Under the pieces are notes generated by a model. It was not told the DNA's origin. It was given only the letters and a program-made list of their open reading frames with translations, and did not search any database. The position numbers were made by a program, and so were the translations under genes. Below, piece by piece: positions 9,064 through 17,446 of a stretch of 53,959 bases of DNA. Source of the stretch: Paenisporosarcina sp049671445 (GTDB lineage Bacteria; Bacillota; Bacilli; Bacillales_A; Planococcaceae); assembly GCF_049671445.1 (NCBI RefSeq), contig NZ_JBATUX010000008.1, positions 1 to 53,959 on the forward strand, read 5' to 3'. Positions within the stretch are counted from its first letter, which is position 1; each line of letters opens with the position of its first letter.

Positions 9064-9471
9064 ATGAAGACCATCAAAGTCAATATTGTCACTCCCGACG
9101 GCCCGGTATACGATTCAGAAGTCAACATGATCATTGCTAATACTGCAACTGGTGAAATCGGTGTGTTACCTGGACATATTCCAATGGTTGCTCCACTACA
9201 AGTGGGTGCCATTCGTTTGAAAAAAGACGGACAAACAGATATCGTTGCTGTAAGCGGCGGTTTCCTTGAAATCCGACCTGACCAAGTATCGATCTTAGCT
9301 CAAGCAGCTGAAGTATCATCTACCATCGATGTAAACCGTGCAAAAGAAGCAGTGAAACGTGCTGAAGAACGTCTGAACTTATCAAAAAAAGACGACGTCG
9401 ATTTCACCCGCGCGGAACTATCATTGAAACGCGCAATGAATCGTATCAACGTTTATGAGGGTAACATCTAA
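9064..9471 (+). CDS. atpC: ATP synthase F1 subunit epsilon
   Basis: Small F1 subunit of 135 residues, an N-terminal beta-sandwich followed by a two-helix C-terminal domain that can inhibit ATP hydrolysis. The motifs GEIGVLPGHIPMVAPL and the Ala/Arg/Lys-rich helices at the C-terminus are typical. It is the last gene of the atp operon, 24 bp after atpD, with a strong terminator beginning a few bases past its stop codon. Confidence 0.96.
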   Translation: MKTIKVNIVTPDGPVYDSEVNMIIANTATGEIGVLPGHIPMVAPLQVGAIRLKKDGQTDIVAVSGGFLEIRPDQVSILAQAAEVSSTIDVNRAKEAVKRAEERLNLSKKDDVDFTRAELSLKRAMNRINVYEGNI

Positions 9472-9476
9472 AAAAA

Positions 9477-9517
9477 CAAACGAGTCGAGGAGAATCTTCT
9501 CTTCGACTCGTTTTTTT
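9477..9517 (+). terminator. Intrinsic terminator of the atp operon
   Basis: A 14-bp stem with one G-T pair (CGAGTCGAGGAGAA / TTCTCTTCGACTCG) followed by seven T. It starts ten bases after the atpC stop. Confidence 0.93.
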
Positions 9518-9695
9518 ATGGCTTACGGAGAGCTCAAGAATGGCAACTGAAAATTGATGAAGTCCTTGTAAAAGATATGGGCGGTTATCAAGATTAAAGT
9601 GGAAACAAACCATAATACATGACCAAAATCAAAACTGTAGTTATATCTCTATTGAATTGAAATTCAACCAACTTAATTAAAGGGAGTTCATCGAT

Positions 9696-9932
9696 ATGTA
9701 TAATGAAATCGGTCAACAAGCAATTCTTGGTGTTTTGTCGCATGCATTTTTTATCGGAATTACATTCTTTGCACTGCGAGCAGTTATGATAGAAAAAATC
9801 GTCAAAAAACATCATGTTTTTCAAGTCCAACTTTTATATATCCTTTTAAGTATTGCCATAGGTACGACTGTTTCTGACTTTTTCCTGTCAATGTCGAGCT
9901 GGTCAAGACAATTACCATACCTATTTACGTAG
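9696..9932 (+). CDS. DUF1146 family membrane protein (YwzB-like)
   Basis: A 78-residue protein with two hydrophobic segments (about residues 8-26 and 43-63) separated by a basic linker (MIEKIVKKHH). Length, topology and position between atpC and murA match the DUF1146 family, represented by B. subtilis ywzB. Its function is unknown. The ATG is preceded by AAAGGGAG at suitable distance. It may have its own promoter because the atp terminator lies upstream. Confidence 0.8.
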   Translation: MYNEIGQQAILGVLSHAFFIGITFFALRAVMIEKIVKKHHVFQVQLLYILLSIAIGTTVSDFFLSMSSWSRQLPYLFT

Positions 9933-10301
9933 CATGTTCTCTTTATGTCCATAAAGATGAACCAGTTCATAACTATGGCCATGGAGAGAAATTTGTATTC
10001 CCCGGGAAATAATATTGTCGAAGGATGTTTCAAACTATAATTATAGGGAACAAATTAATAGATTCATTTAAAATAAAAAAGAGTTTCAATATGACCGACA
10101 CAAAGAACTCGTGACTTACGTATCATATAAGACAGTTTCTTGTCGATTTTTATTTAAAAAAATGAATGTATCGATACTTGTGTTAATCACAAAATGACTG
10201 TAATATGAGAAATGTTTTCATTCCTAAATAATGACATCATACGAGTTAAATCGACAGATAAATATATAAAATTAATTTAAAAGAACATGGAGGGTCAATC
10301 A
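9933..10301 (+). other. 369-bp AT-rich gap before murA, no gene found
   Basis: No start-bearing reading frame with a ribosome site is visible. One frame running out of the end of the DUF1146 gene stays open to a stop at 10010-10012 and reads like peptide (ending HNYGHGEKFVFPGK). It could be a remnant, since relatives usually carry ywmB here, but the similarity could not be tested. The murA promoter must lie in this gap and could not be assigned. Confidence 0.4.
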
Positions 10302-11600
10302 TTGGAAAAGATAGTTGTAAAAGGCGGCCACAAGTTAACAGGTAAAGTAAGAGTAGAGGGTGCTAAAAACGCGGTATTGCCAGTTTTGGCAGGAGCTCTT
10401 TTAGCTTCAAAAGGAAAAAATATTATTCGCGACGTTGCGAATTTAGCTGATGTTTATACGATAAATGAAGTGTTAAAGAGTTTAGGTGCTAAAGTAGAAT
10501 ATTACCCGGAACGCAATGAAGTGATTATCGATTCATCTGAAACTTTATTAAATGAAGCTCAATTTGAATATGTACGTAAAATGCGTGCGTCGATCTTAGT
10601 TATGGGTCCAATTTTAGCTCGTAATGGTTTTGCTCGAGTTGCGCTTCCTGGTGGTTGTGCAATCGGTTCCCGTCCAATCGAGTTGCATCTAAAAGGTTTT
10701 GAAGCAATGGGTGCTGAGATTTCATTTGGTCATGGATTCGTAGAGGCAAAAACTCAAGGTCGCCTTAAGGGTGCTAAAATTTATTTGGATTTCCCAAGCG
10801 TAGGTGCTACTGAAAACATCATGACGGCTGCAGCATTAGCTGATGGTGTAACTATCATTGAAAACGCAGCTAAAGAGCCTGAAATTGTTGACTTAGCTAA
10901 CTTCATTAATGAAATGGGTGGACGTGTAACAGGAGCTGGTACTGACACGATGCGCATTGAAGGTGTACTTGAACTTGAAGGTACACTTCACCATATTATC
11001 CCTGACCGTATTGAAGCAGGTACATTCATGGTAGCTGCTGCAATTACAAAAGGTGACATTACAATTACGAACGCTATCCCTGAACATATGACAGCACTAA
11101 TTGCTAAAATGGAAGAGATGGGTGTTCAAATTAATGAAGAAGAAGACGGCCTGAGAATCCGTGCAACTGAAACATTAAAATCCGTTGATATTAAAACAAT
11201 GCCTCACCCAGGTTTCCCTACTGACATGCAATCTCAAATGATGGCATTAATGTTAACGGCAACTGGCAATGGTATGCTTACTGAAACTGTATTTGAAAAT
11301 CGTTTTATGCACGTGGAAGAATTCCGCCGCATGAACGGTAATGTTAAAATAGAAGGTCGTTCTGTAATTATGGAAGGTCCATCAGATTTACAAGGTGCAG
11401 AAGTGGCAGCAACTGACTTACGCGCAGCTGCGGCATTAATTTTAGCTGGTTTAGCTTCTGAAGGAGTAACTCGTGTAACTGAACTTTATCACTTAGATCG
11501 CGGTTACGTGAACTTCCACTTGAAATTAGCATCACTTGGTGCAGATATTGAACGTGTTAACACTGAATCTTCTGATGAAAAATCTATGCAAACCGTTTAA
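10302..11600 (+). CDS. murA: UDP-N-acetylglucosamine 1-carboxyvinyltransferase
   Basis: Catalyses the first committed step of peptidoglycan synthesis, transfer of enolpyruvate from PEP to UDP-GlcNAc. The protein is 432 residues. The substrate-binding K22-N23 pair (VEGAKNAVLPV) and the catalytic, fosfomycin-sensitive cysteine C119 (LPGGCAIGSRP) are present. The TTG at 10302 is chosen because GGAGGG at 10289-10294 lies 7 nt upstream and the protein then begins MEKIVVKGG as in relatives. The ATG at 10287 would sit on top of that ribosome site. It corresponds to B. subtilis murAA by position. Confidence 0.96.
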   Translation: MEKIVVKGGHKLTGKVRVEGAKNAVLPVLAGALLASKGKNIIRDVANLADVYTINEVLKSLGAKVEYYPERNEVIIDSSETLLNEAQFEYVRKMRASILVMGPILARNGFARVALPGGCAIGSRPIELHLKGFEAMGAEISFGHGFVEAKTQGRLKGAKIYLDFPSVGATENIMTAAALADGVTIIENAAKEPEIVDLANFINEMGGRVTGAGTDTMRIEGVLELEGTLHHIIPDRIEAGTFMVAAAITKGDITITNAIPEHMTALIAKMEEMGVQINEEEDGLRIRATETLKSVDIKTMPHPGFPTDMQSQMMALMLTATGNGMLTETVFENRFMHVEEFRRMNGNVKIEGRSVIMEGPSDLQGAEVAATDLRAAAALILAGLASEGVTRVTELYHLDRGYVNFHLKLASLGADIERVNTESSDEKSMQTV

Positions 11601-11621
11601 TTCACTTATCCTATACTATGC

Positions 11622-11659
11622 AAAAACCGACATCTTATACCCAGATGTCGGTTTTTTTT
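11622..11659 (+). terminator. Intrinsic terminator after murA
   Basis: Stem AAAACCGACATCT / AGATGTCGGTTTT with a short loop and eight T. It begins 22 bp after the murA stop. Confidence 0.92.
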
Positions 11660-11771
11660 GTTGAAATTTGTTTGAGATTTTCCTTAGACCAAGCTTTAGC
11701 AGAGGATGTGTCGGAAGCGACCTGGAAACTTGCTGTGTCTGCGTATAACCCAAAATTTTGTGCTACTAATG

Positions 11772-11876
11772 TTTTTCAGACGTCAGAGCCAATTTTTCAG
11801 ACGTGGAGCTGCTTTTTTCAGACGTCAACGCTATTTTTTCAGACGTCAACCTCAAAAAGTCAGACTGAGATTTATC
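11772..11876 (+). repeat. 21-bp phased repeat array, TTTTTCAGACGT type
   Basis: The pentamer CAGAC occurs at 11777, 11798, 11819, 11840 and 11861, a spacing of exactly 21 bp five times over. The first four units carry a preceding T5 tract and a following GT; the fifth keeps the phase but has lost the T-tract. The remaining 9-10 bp of each unit vary. Several frames are open across it, giving spurious 7-residue periodic peptides, but the frame used differs from that of the related array at 25 kb, so it is not coding. Confidence 0.8.
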
Positions 11877-11906
11877 GGAAGAATGTAAAACGGGATTTTC
11901 TACATC

Positions 11907-12045
11907 AACCACTTTTTATAGTAAGTGTCACTACTAACTTTAAAAAGTGGTTTAAATAAATTAAGCAAGAAGAGGTCGAAATGTCATCTTCGGCCGAATA
12001 TCTACATAAAGAAAGAATCGATTCTCTAGTAAAGCAAAGGATTGT
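11907..12045 (+). repeat. Dispersed hairpin repeat, copy 1
   Basis: This contains an 11-bp perfect inverted repeat AACCACTTTTT / AAAAAGTGGTT (11907-11917, 11942-11952). After it comes a conserved stretch (TAAGCAAGAAGAGG, then stem GGTCGAA, loop ATGTCATC, stem TTCGGCC at 11974-11995, then a TATCTAC and ATTCTCT tail). The same order of words recurs at 18865-18975 and in part at 25935-25985. With the adjacent array it fills the 654-bp gap between murA and spoIID, where no gene is found. Confidence 0.6.
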
Positions 12046-12254
12046 AACTGTGAGCTTCAGGTTGCAAGGGCGCGAGTGATGCATACCATGTGTAAAGAAA
12101 CAAAGTTTGGCGCTGACCGCAGTCACAAGTCCAATTTTTTATCATTAGATTATGGTTTGAAAACCTACTTTCATATAACGCATTCTATCTTTATAAAAAG
12201 ATTACCATGATAAACACTTTTCATATATTGCTCTCTTAATACATATATTCCTTC

Positions 12255-13172
12255 ATGAGATACTTAGCCACTATAATCATATGTCTCTCTTTATTTCTCC
12301 TGCCACTGCAGTTAATCAAGAAATTACCTCAAAAAGAGCAAGAGTCTACGCCTGAAGTCGCAATCGCCTGTGAACCGATCATGATTCGCGTCGAGGGGCT
12401 TGCTGAGCCACTGCCGATAGAAGAATACATCAAAGGTGTCGTTCAAGCAGAAATGCCGTCTACGTTCAATTTAGAGGCTTTAAAAGCACAAGCAGTTGCA
12501 GCTCGAACATTTGCACTGAAGACCACTAATTTTGGAGCAACTTCTATTAAACCAACTACCTCACACCAGGCGTTCATTTCTGAAAGCGAACGCATACCTC
12601 CAGCAAACATCGCCCAAGCAGTCACAGAAACAGCCTCTCAAATTCTCACCTATAACGATGAGCTCATTACAGCTATGTTCTTCTCGACGAGTAATGGCAA
12701 GACGGAAAGCGCAGAAGGCTATAGCGGAAACAAAATTCCTTATTTAGTGACGACCGACAGTATAGGTGATATTACTTCGCCTAAGTTTAGCCAAACAAAA
12801 ACATTTACACTTAAAGAATGGAATGACGCATTTGGTTTCAATTGGACAGCCGAACATTTCAACAAATTGTCCTTAAAACCTAATGAATCACAGCGAATTC
12901 AAGAAGTGAGTACGGTAAAACACGAATGGACTGGCCGTGAGATTCGGGACATCTTGGGGCTCCCATCAACGGACTTTAACATTGATGCATCTAATCCTAA
13001 TTTAATCACCGTATCAACGAAAGGATACGGGCATGGGGTAGGGATGAGTCAATACGGAGCAAACGCGATGGCGCAGGAGGGGCGCAAAGCGGAAGACATT
13101 TTAAAGCACTATTATCCGAAAACAGAAATAAAAAATTTCCAATCTATTCAAACTGCATGTTTAAAACCTTAA
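12255..13172 (+). CDS. spoIID: Stage II sporulation protein D, lytic transglycosylase
   Basis: Membrane-anchored peptidoglycan hydrolase of 305 residues. It is made in the mother cell and cleaves glycan strands during septal thinning and engulfment with SpoIIP and SpoIIM. An N-terminal signal anchor (residues 2-20) precedes the SpoIID domain. The catalytic acid is expected to be E66 in VVQAEMPSTF, and the YGHGVGMSQYGANAMA motif near residue 260 is diagnostic. There is no clear Shine-Dalgarno site before the ATG. A CATATATT word about 30 bp upstream resembles a sigma-E -10 element, but no convincing -35 was found. Confidence 0.95.
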   Translation: MRYLATIIICLSLFLLPLQLIKKLPQKEQESTPEVAIACEPIMIRVEGLAEPLPIEEYIKGVVQAEMPSTFNLEALKAQAVAARTFALKTTNFGATSIKPTTSHQAFISESERIPPANIAQAVTETASQILTYNDELITAMFFSTSNGKTESAEGYSGNKIPYLVTTDSIGDITSPKFSQTKTFTLKEWNDAFGFNWTAEHFNKLSLKPNESQRIQEVSTVKHEWTGREIRDILGLPSTDFNIDASNPNLITVSTKGYGHGVGMSQYGANAMAQEGRKAEDILKHYYPKTEIKNFQSIQTACLKP

Positions 13173-13206
13173 ATCGCTGACAACACTAGCAACAGAGGTG
13201 ATGAAT

Positions 13207-13866
13207 ATGCGAGAGGAAAAATCTAATAATCCTTCTCTACCAAAAAAATCTAGAAAAAAACAAACGTGGCTGTGGCCGGCTATTTACGTAGGATTTTCGC
13301 TATTATTTGTCGGCATGATTTGGGGTTATAACGCGTTTATTGGCACGGATAGTGACGTCGCAAAAGGTCCTAAAACTGAAGCTGACGGTAGCGGAAAAGA
13401 AATTGCAGTAAATGCTCAAAAGGAAACCATGAAATTCCCGTTCGACGAAGCAATGCTAGATCACATGGCAATTTTAAATGATTTCTATGATGTGAATGCT
13501 ACGGAAGAGTCACAAGAAAATTCTCTTCTTGTATTCAATCAAACGTATGAAACGAATAACGGAGTAGCTATTGCAATTGATGGTGAACCTTTTGAAGTCT
13601 TAGCTGCAATGACTGGGACAGTAAAAGAAGTAAATATCGATCCATTCCTTGGGGATGAAGTAGTTCTTGAACATGAAGATGGTCTTGTAACTCGTTATCG
13701 CTCAGTGAAAGAAATTTCAGTTAAAGTGGGAGATAAAGTCCCACAAGGTCAAGTACTTGGGTCTACAACAGAAAATGATTTTAACCCTACAGCGGGTATT
13801 CATTTACAGTTTGAAGTATTTGAAAATGGGGAAGCAGTTAACCCACGTAACTATTTAGCGTTCTAA
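13207..13866 (+). CDS. spoIIQ: Stage II sporulation protein Q, degenerate LytM domain
   Basis: Forespore membrane protein of 219 residues that binds mother-cell SpoIIIAH across the septal membranes, forming the feeding-tube channel and tethering the engulfing membrane. One membrane helix (about residues 24-42) precedes an extracytoplasmic M23/LytM fold (about 118-219). The zinc site is broken: the usual HxH is HLQ in IHLQFEV and the first ligands are absent, as in B. subtilis SpoIIQ, so it is structural rather than an active endopeptidase. The ATG at 13207 is 6 nt after AGAGGTG; ATG 13201 is too close to it. Confidence 0.92.
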   Translation: MREEKSNNPSLPKKSRKKQTWLWPAIYVGFSLLFVGMIWGYNAFIGTDSDVAKGPKTEADGSGKEIAVNAQKETMKFPFDEAMLDHMAILNDFYDVNATEESQENSLLVFNQTYETNNGVAIAIDGEPFEVLAAMTGTVKEVNIDPFLGDEVVLEHEDGLVTRYRSVKEISVKVGDKVPQGQVLGSTTENDFNPTAGIHLQFEVFENGEAVNPRNYLAF

Positions 13867-13921
13867 GTCCCAAGTTTAAAGCATACGGTATAGGAAACGT
13901 TCTGTACGGAAGGATGCGGTC

Positions 13922-14194
13922 TTGCACGAACAGATCCGGAAACGTTGCCTAGAGCTTGGTGAATTGGTCCATGAAACGGGTTTAACAGTACGCGCCGTTG
14001 CAAAGAAATCAGGTTACTCGAAAAGTACGGTGCACAAAGATTTAACAGAACGCCTAAAACTAGTGAATGAAGCACTGGCCAAAGAAGTTAGTGAAATCCT
14101 TGCTTATCATAAGTCGATTCGACATATTCGAGGCGGGGAAGCAACTAAACAGATGTGGAAACAAAAGGAAGAAAAATCAGAAAAAACGTTATGA
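13922..14194 (+). CDS. spoIIID: Sporulation transcriptional regulator SpoIIID
   Basis: Mother-cell DNA-binding protein of 90 residues that activates or represses many sigma-E genes and helps switch to sigma-K. The helix-turn-helix spans about residues 23-42 (TVRAVAKKSGYSKSTVHKDL), followed by the conserved ILAYHKSIRHIRGGEAT segment and a basic tail. The TTG start is supported by GGAAGGATG 5 nt upstream and by the MHE... N-terminus seen in relatives. A CATACGGT word at 13882-13889 fits a sigma-E -10 element. The last codons are part of the terminator stem. Confidence 0.95.
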   Translation: MHEQIRKRCLELGELVHETGLTVRAVAKKSGYSKSTVHKDLTERLKLVNEALAKEVSEILAYHKSIRHIRGGEATKQMWKQKEEKSEKTL

Positions 14195-14220
14195 CGAAAG
14201 ACTCGTCATAACGTTTTTTT
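14178..14220 (+). terminator. Terminator overlapping the end of spoIIID
   Basis: A perfect stem of about 17 bp (AAAAAACGTTATGACGA / TCGTCATAACGTTTTTT) with a 5-nt loop. The spoIIID stop codon TGA lies inside the 5' arm. Confidence 0.92.
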
Positions 14221-14255
14221 GTCTGTGAAAAAAGGATGTAATTGCTAGTTCTCTA

Positions 14256-14264
14256 TGATAGAAT
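14256..14264 (+). promoter_or_regulatory. Extended -10 promoter of mbl
   Basis: TGATAGAAT fits the TGnTATAAT extended -10 consensus with one change. It lies about 70 bp upstream of mbl and downstream of the spoIIID terminator, so mbl is probably expressed independently of sporulation. Confidence 0.45.
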
Positions 14265-14336
14265 AGTCAGTTAGTAGAGATAAAAAAAGAACGTCAAAAT
14301 ATTAGGGAAAATGCGGGAAGGGGAAACAAGGTGTTC

Positions 14337-15329
14337 ATGTTTGCTAAGGATATTGGAATTGATCTTGGAACGGCAAATGTTTTAATACATGTTAAAGGCA
14401 AAGGAATTGTATTAAACGAGCCGTCAGTCGTGGCAATGGATAGAAAAACGAAACGAGTTTTAGCAGTAGGAGAAGAAGCAAGACAAATGGTAGGGAGAAC
14501 TCCTGGAAATATTGTGGCTATTCGTCCACTTAAAGACGGAGTCATCGCTGATTTTGATGTGACTGAAGCTATGTTAAAACACTTTATTAATAAAATAGAT
14601 GTCAAAGGATTTTTCTCTAAGCCTCGAATTCTCATTTGTTGTCCAACAAATATTACGAGTGTAGAGCAAAAAGCGATACGTGAAGCTGCTGAAAAATCTG
14701 GAGGCAAGAAAGTTTATTTAGAAGAAGAGCCAAAAGTAGCTGCAATTGGCGCTGGCATGGATATTTTCCAACCAAGCGGTAATATGGTCGTAGACATTGG
14801 TGGAGGAACAACTGATATTGCGGTTCTTTCGATGGGTGACATTGTTACAGCTGAGTCAATTAAAGTAGCTGGAGATGTATTTGATAATGATATTTTACAA
14901 TACATAAAAAAAGAATATAAACTTTTAATTGGTGAACGTACATCTGAAAATATTAAAATACAGATAGGTACCGTTTTTGCAGGAGGACGGAATGAAGAAA
15001 TGGACATTCGTGGTCGTGACATGTTAACAGGTCTACCACGCACCATTACAATCCGTTCTGAAGAAATTGAAAAATGTTTACGCGAGTCTATTGCGTTGAT
15101 TATCCAGGCAGCTAGAAATGTGTTAGAAAGCACACCACCTGAATTGTCAGCTGACATTATTGATCGCGGAGTAATCTTAACTGGTGGTGGCGCTTTGATG
15201 CATGGAATTGATTCGTTGCTAGCAGATGCTCTTAAAGTACCAGTATTAGTTGCTGAGCATCCAATGGATTGTGTAGCCATTGGAACAGGCATGATGCTTA
15301 ATAACATCGGAAAAGCATCAAATCGATAA
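14337..15329 (+). CDS. mbl: Actin-like rod-shape protein Mbl
   Basis: MreB-family cytoskeletal ATPase of 330 residues that forms membrane filaments guiding lateral wall synthesis. The phosphate-1 motif DIGIDLGTANV is at the N-terminus. DIGGGTTDIAV (phosphate 2) is near residue 155, and LTGGGALMHGID (adenosine site) is near the C-terminus. Position after spoIIID and the MFAKD N-terminus identify Mbl rather than MreB or MreBH. A GTG at 14331, two codons upstream, has the better spaced ribosome site (AAGGGG), so the true start could be either. Confidence 0.95.
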   Translation: MFAKDIGIDLGTANVLIHVKGKGIVLNEPSVVAMDRKTKRVLAVGEEARQMVGRTPGNIVAIRPLKDGVIADFDVTEAMLKHFINKIDVKGFFSKPRILICCPTNITSVEQKAIREAAEKSGGKKVYLEEEPKVAAIGAGMDIFQPSGNMVVDIGGGTTDIAVLSMGDIVTAESIKVAGDVFDNDILQYIKKEYKLLIGERTSENIKIQIGTVFAGGRNEEMDIRGRDMLTGLPRTITIRSEEIEKCLRESIALIIQAARNVLESTPPELSADIIDRGVILTGGGALMHGIDSLLADALKVPVLVAEHPMDCVAIGTGMMLNNIGKASNR

Positions 15330-15383
15330 TAAAAGACAGCACAACTACTATGCACAATTGATACAAGATAAGGAGAGCGACGC

Positions 15384-15674
15384 ATGACGAACGAAGTAAA
15401 AGACGAACAACTGAATACCACAGCATCTTTAAAGCGAAAACAGCATAAAGCTGAAAAAGCTGAGACTAAGGAAAATAAGAAAACTTGGTGGGTTCAAATC
15501 CGTCTTTTCCCGATATGGCTTCGCATCATCCTAGTTTCAACTCTTGTTGTTGGCGCAATTGCAGCTGGTTTAACAATTGGTTATGGATACGTCGGTGACG
15601 GTAATCCAAAAGACGCTCTAAAATGGGAGACGTGGCAACATATTTTGGATATCTTAAACGGTAAACAATCGTAA
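15384..15674 (+). CDS. EpuA-like small membrane protein
   Basis: A 96-residue protein with a charged, Lys/Glu-rich N-terminus (about 1-40), one membrane helix (about 50-70) and a short C-terminus (GYVGDGNPKDALKWETWQHILD). The RLFPIWLRI plus GYGYVGDGNP pattern fits the EpuA family, often labelled DNA-directed RNA polymerase subunit beta from a database link rather than from function. It sits between mbl and fabZ, where B. subtilis has flagellar flhO/flhP. A ribosome site (AAGGAGAGCGACGC) precedes the ATG. Function unknown. Confidence 0.75.
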   Translation: MTNEVKDEQLNTTASLKRKQHKAEKAETKENKKTWWVQIRLFPIWLRIILVSTLVVGAIAAGLTIGYGYVGDGNPKDALKWETWQHILDILNGKQS

Positions 15675-15720
15675 ATCTGAGTGCATTTTAATGCATTTTT
15701 TATGAAAAGAGGAAATTAAC

Positions 15721-16167
15721 GTGATATTATCAGCACAGCAAATTCAAGAGATTTTACCACATCGTTACCCATTTTTACTTGTTGATCGAATTATTGAAAT
15801 TGAAGATGGGAAACGAGCAGTTGGGTTGAAAAACGTCTCCATTAACGAGGATTATTTCAATGGACATTTCCCTGGCTATCCAGTAATGCCTGGTGTGTTA
15901 ATTATCGAAGCATTGGCGCAAGTGGGTGGAGTGGCTTTATTAAATAAAGACGAAAACAAAGGTCGTCTTGCTTTCTTAACGGGTGTTGACAACTGTCGAT
16001 TTAAGCGTCAAGTAGTGCCGGGTGACCAACTTCGGTTAGAAGTTGAGTTTGTTAAAATACGTGGAGCAATGGGCAAAGGACATGCCATCGCGACGGTAGA
16101 CGGCGAAATCGCATGCGAAACAGATATTTTATTTGCACTAGGACCAATCGTTGAAAAAACAATTTAA
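15721..16167 (+). CDS. fabZ: 3-hydroxyacyl-[acyl-carrier-protein] dehydratase FabZ
   Basis: Type II fatty-acid synthesis enzyme of 148 residues that dehydrates beta-hydroxyacyl-ACP to trans-2-enoyl-ACP. The hot-dog fold signature HFPGYPVMPGVLIIEALAQ holds the catalytic H49 and E63. The start is GTG at 15721 behind AGAGG. Its position after mbl corresponds to B. subtilis ywpB (fabZ). No clear terminator follows, and the next 230 bp (16168-16398) contain no other gene. Confidence 0.97.
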   Translation: MILSAQQIQEILPHRYPFLLVDRIIEIEDGKRAVGLKNVSINEDYFNGHFPGYPVMPGVLIIEALAQVGGVALLNKDENKGRLAFLTGVDNCRFKRQVVPGDQLRLEVEFVKIRGAMGKGHAIATVDGEIACETDILFALGPIVEKTI

Positions 16168-16398
16168 TTACCAACAATAAAAACTAAAGCATCGGGAATA
16201 CTAACTTTCACAGTGATGATTTTGTTCACCAAAAAATTTATTCTCAAGGTAATTATGCGTAAAAAGCACAAATACCATACGTTTAATTCCTTTTAAAAGA
16301 AAATCAAAAAAGCATAAATAGTTCCTTCCTTTCTCGGGCAACCTACCATGAATCACACGAAGTGTGGTGAATGATTAGAGAAAGGAGGGAACTTTTTT

Positions 16399-16683
16399 AT
16401 GTGGAAAAAAGCAACGATTGTATTTGGTATGAGTGCTTTATTATTAGTTGGTTGTAATATGGGAGACGATGATATTCCAACAAATGAAACACCAATGGAA
16501 GATGATGCAAACGAAGTGCGTGAAGATACACAAGATGTAGTACCTGATGGCAATGTTGAACCAACCGAAGAAGACAAAAATTTAGAAGAAGATAAAGACA
16601 TGATGAAAGACCCAAATACGGAAGAAGAAGAAATATTAGAAGATGACATGGATGCTCGTGACGCTGATGACAAAGACCAGTAA
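16399..16683 (+). CDS. Small acidic lipoprotein
   Basis: A 94-residue predicted lipoprotein. A positively charged start (MWKKA) and hydrophobic stretch lead to the lipobox LLVGC with the lipidated cysteine at position 19. The mature part is almost entirely Asp, Glu, Asn and Thr (runs of EEDK, EEEEI), so it is probably disordered and strongly negative outside the membrane. The ribosome site AAAGGAGGG is excellent. I do not recognise a family. It lies alone between fabZ and ywpF. Confidence 0.75.
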   Translation: MWKKATIVFGMSALLLVGCNMGDDDIPTNETPMEDDANEVREDTQDVVPDGNVEPTEEDKNLEEDKDMMKDPNTEEEEILEDDMDARDADDKDQ

Positions 16684-16691
16684 TTTGACTA

Positions 16692-16729
16692 GTGCAAGCG
16701 CCATGTAGCTCGACATCGGCGCTTGTAAC
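16692..16729 (+). terminator. Hairpin after the lipoprotein gene
   Basis: Arms GCAAGCGCC and GGCGCTTGT pair around an inner loop that can itself fold (ATGT / ACAT). No T-run follows, so termination is uncertain. It begins about 10 bp after the stop. Confidence 0.5.
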
Positions 16730-16832
16730 AAGGTTCTCTTTGAGACGAATAAGTTTCTGAAGCGGAAGTAAACGAACGGTTCGAACTAAAAACTTTCACT
16801 TACTTCTACAAGTGTTGAAGTACGAAAAAATA

Positions 16833-16878
16833 AAAAAAGACTCGGTTGCTGAAATTAAACAGTAGCCGAGTCTTTTTT
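16833..16878 (-). terminator. Terminator of ywpF, possibly bidirectional
   Basis: Stem GACTCGGTTGCTG / CAGTAGCCGAGTC, with G-T pairs, flanked by A-runs and T-runs on both sides. It can terminate the minus-strand gene and block leftward-moving transcription. The ywpF stop codon lies in the loop. Confidence 0.85.
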
Positions 16879-17292
16879 CAATTCAGGTCGATTACGCATA
16901 TCTCTTTCAAAGCGAGTAATTAATTCATCACCTGATAATCCATTTGATATGAGTTCTGATAGAAGTTGCTCTGCATATTTACGTCTGACGCGTTTTAACG
17001 TCCCAGTAAACAACACGGAAACATAATCTCCGATAGATTTCACAGCATTAACGACTACTTCGAAACTTGCGGGCTCATTTTCAGGATAGGAAATAATGAC
17101 TTTTACTTCGATTAATTCACCTGATCCATTATATTGCTCAAAAAATGTGCTGTCAGTTTTATCTACATACATTTCCAAAATCCACGATCGATGGCTGTTT
17201 TCCTGATTAATAATGATGCCATCTATCAGGGGAACGGAAATGGATTGGTCACCTTGAACTACTGTCATGGACAACATTTTAAACGTTTTCAA
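16855..17292 (-). CDS. ywpF: YwpF-like protein
   Basis: A 145-residue cytoplasmic protein of the YwpF family, of unknown function. The part after the N-terminal KTFKML carries SVPLIDGIIINQENSHRSW and a charged C-terminal helix (SGDELITRFERDMRNRPE). TTG at 17292 is chosen because the protein then begins (M)KTFKM as in relatives, with GGAAAGG 11 nt upstream. A GTG at 17301 is the alternative; a longer frame reaching 17442 has no ribosome site. It is divergent from ssb, as in B. subtilis where ywpF lies near ywpH (ssbB). Confidence 0.8.
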   Translation of the reverse strand: MKTFKMLSMTVVQGDQSISVPLIDGIIINQENSHRSWILEMYVDKTDSTFFEQYNGSGELIEVKVIISYPENEPASFEVVVNAVKSIGDYVSVLFTGTLKRVRRKYAEQLLSELISNGLSGDELITRFERDMRNRPELKKDSATV

Positions 17293-17446
17293 TAAGCTCA
17301 CAGCCTTTCCGTAAAGTTTACTTGAATCTAGTATAACACAGAGTTGAAAAATCTTTGAAAACAAGGCAAAACGGCATTTTGACGTATAGAGTTTCACCTT
17401 ACAGCTCAATGAGATTGTGCAGTTTTTGTCAAAATATAGCACATAG

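Noticed and set aside
9472..9597. Open frame running on from atpC through the terminator (ending VKDMGGYQD)
   Set aside because: It includes the terminator hairpin, has no start or ribosome site and is in the atpC frame only by chance.
14714..15421. Long minus-strand frame opposite mbl
   Set aside because: It is the antisense shadow of a well-identified gene with no independent evidence.
17278..17292. cre-like word at the ywpF start (TGAAAACGTTTAAA)
   Set aside because: It has a mismatch in the terminal CA and consists of the first codons of ywpF, so it is probably chance.
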